From JBEKVE01 sp049514335 (GTDB lineage: Bacteria; Actinomycetota; Acidimicrobiia; Acidimicrobiales; UBA8190): DNA of 29,481 bases. This document shows, one piece after another, positions 28,767 through 29,481 of this stretch. The position numbers and the translations under genes are program-made. The stretch lies in the NCBI GenBank assembly GCA_049514335.1, contig JBEKVE010000015.1:1-29481 (forward strand), read 5' to 3'. Below the pieces are notes generated by a model. That model saw only the letters and a list, made by a program, of their open reading frames with translations, did not search any database and was not told where the DNA came from. How positions within the stretch are numbered: position 1 is the stretch's first letter; each line of letters starts with the position of its first letter.

Positions 28767-29481
28767 TCAGGTCCGCTCGGTGGCTTCGAGGTAGCTCTCC
28801 ACGCCGGTGGCGATGCCCTGGGCGGCGAGGGCGCGCCACTGCGGGTCCTGCACCAGGGAGGCGTCGTGGGCGTTTCGCATGTTGGCGCACTCGATGAGCA
28901 CCTTGGGCACGGTGGACAGGTTGAGCCCACCGAGGTCGGACCGGTCCACGATCCCGTCCTGACCGGTGTAGTCCGACGGCGGCTCGCCGGTCACCAACGC
29001 GAAGGCGTCGCGCACGTCCACGGCCAACTGGCCCGACGGGGCCACGATGGCCCGGTTGTCGGAGATCGAGCTGACCACGCCGACCGGCGCGTCGACGGCG
29101 AATCCGAATCCTCCCGGTGGTCCGCCATCGGCGTGGATGGACACCGCCACCGCGGCGTGCAGGTCGTTGGCGATGGCGGCCCGCTCGTTGACGCACGGGC
29201 CCACCCCGTCGTCGCCGGTGCGGGTGAGCACGACGTCGGCCCCCGCCGCCTGGAGCAGCGCCTGGGCCTGGACCGCCACCGCGAAGTTGAAGGCGTGTTC
29301 GGGGTACCCGCTGTCGGTCGAGGTCCCCGCCGTGTCGCACGGCTCGGTGAACCCGCCGCCGTCGATGGGCTGGTCGATGTAGCCGGGGTCCGCACCGTTG
29401 CCGCCGTCGTGTCCGGGGTCGAGCACCACCACCAGCCCGGCCAGCGGCGCCACGGTCACCGATCCCCGGTAGGCGGCGGTC
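28767..29481 (-). CDS. N-acetylmuramoyl-L-alanine amidase, 5' end outside window
   Basis: A zinc amidase (Amidase_3) that cuts the link between glycan strand and stem peptide in the cell wall. The frame is open to the window edge: codons before the GTG at 29459 read TAAYRGSVTVAPLAG, so the true start, probably with a signal peptide or lipobox, lies beyond 29481. All zinc and catalytic residues are seen: LDPGHDGG (His), PEHAFNF (Glu), VSIHADGG (His) and VLIECANMRN (Glu). The C-terminus ends YLEATERT. No cell-wall binding domain is present in the visible part. Convergent with the SDR. Confidence 0.9.
   Translation of the reverse strand, partial: TAAYRGSVTVAPLAGLVVVLDPGHDGGNGADPGYIDQPIDGGGFTEPCDTAGTSTDSGYPEHAFNFAVAVQAQALLQAAGADVVLTRTGDDGVGPCVNERAAIANDLHAAVAVSIHADGGPPGGFGFAVDAPVGVVSSISDNRAIVAPSGQLAVDVRDAFALVTGEPPSDYTGQDGIVDRSDLGGLNLSTVPKVLIECANMRNAHDASLVQDPQWRALAAQGIATGVESYLEATERT

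Noticed and set aside
1..29481. CRISPR array, integrase, transposase or prophage genes
   Set aside because: No spaced direct repeats of CRISPR type, inverted terminal repeats, or recombinase motifs were found on either strand; the tRNA genes show no partial duplicate that would mark an attachment site.

Overview
This window reads as chromosomal DNA of a very high-GC Gram-positive bacterium of the phylum Actinomycetota, perhaps class Acidimicrobiia (inference; no rRNA is present to settle it). Supporting signs are dense GC-rich genes, many GTG starts, a DUF2017 gene beside clpS, an HU protein with a long Lys/Ala/Thr/Arg tail, a luciferase-type (possibly F420-dependent) oxidoreductase, tRNA genes without encoded CCA, and several promoters whose -10 box lies about 6 nt before the start codon, as expected for leaderless mRNAs. 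No insertion sequence, integrase, phage gene, CRISPR array or rRNA was seen.

Region 1 (1-3.8 kb): the 5' part of an unknown minus-strand gene, a small membrane protein, a PhnZ-like HD-domain protein, and a translationally coupled cupin / gamma-glutamyltranspeptidase-family pair. Region 2 (3.8-11.2 kb) looks accessory. It holds a GntR regulator divergent from a signal-peptidase-I-like protein that lacks the catalytic serine, a GT-C-type membrane glycosyltransferase, an HxlR regulator divergent from an AHSA1 / RibD-C (DHFR-like) / truncated SRPBCC gene set, then DinB-like, SnoaL-like, ABM-like and luciferase-like genes, and a 48-codon reading frame. Region 3 (11.2-18.9 kb) is mostly housekeeping: a PHP phosphoesterase, a purF-purM-pyrE nucleotide operon, a flavin disulfide reductase, a PPOX flavoprotein, an SDR and HU.

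Region 4 (18.9-24.7 kb) is on the minus strand. Read in the direction of transcription it is ctaA-clpS-DUF2017-(S51-like/CysRS-tail fusion), coupled by overlapping or abutting stop and start codons, then tRNA-Glu, tRNA-Asp and tRNA-Phe, a 44-codon small gene, and an ABC exporter. Region 5 (24.7-29.5 kb) starts with ctaB divergent from ctaA, so heme O and heme A synthases share an intergenic region. It continues with a membrane-anchored thioredoxin, a four-TM membrane protein, a methyltransferase, a second SDR paralogous to the first, and an N-acetylmuramoyl-L-alanine amidase cut by the window edge.

The most unusual items are the S51-like/CysRS C-terminal fusion beside tRNA genes, the serine-less S26 protein with a palindromic operator shared with GntR, the 44-codon gene hidden behind a tRNA, the SRPBCC remnant, the tRNA-Phe with A at T-loop position 54, and the repeated leaderless promoter layout. 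Functions are from recognised motifs and family knowledge; no database search was possible.
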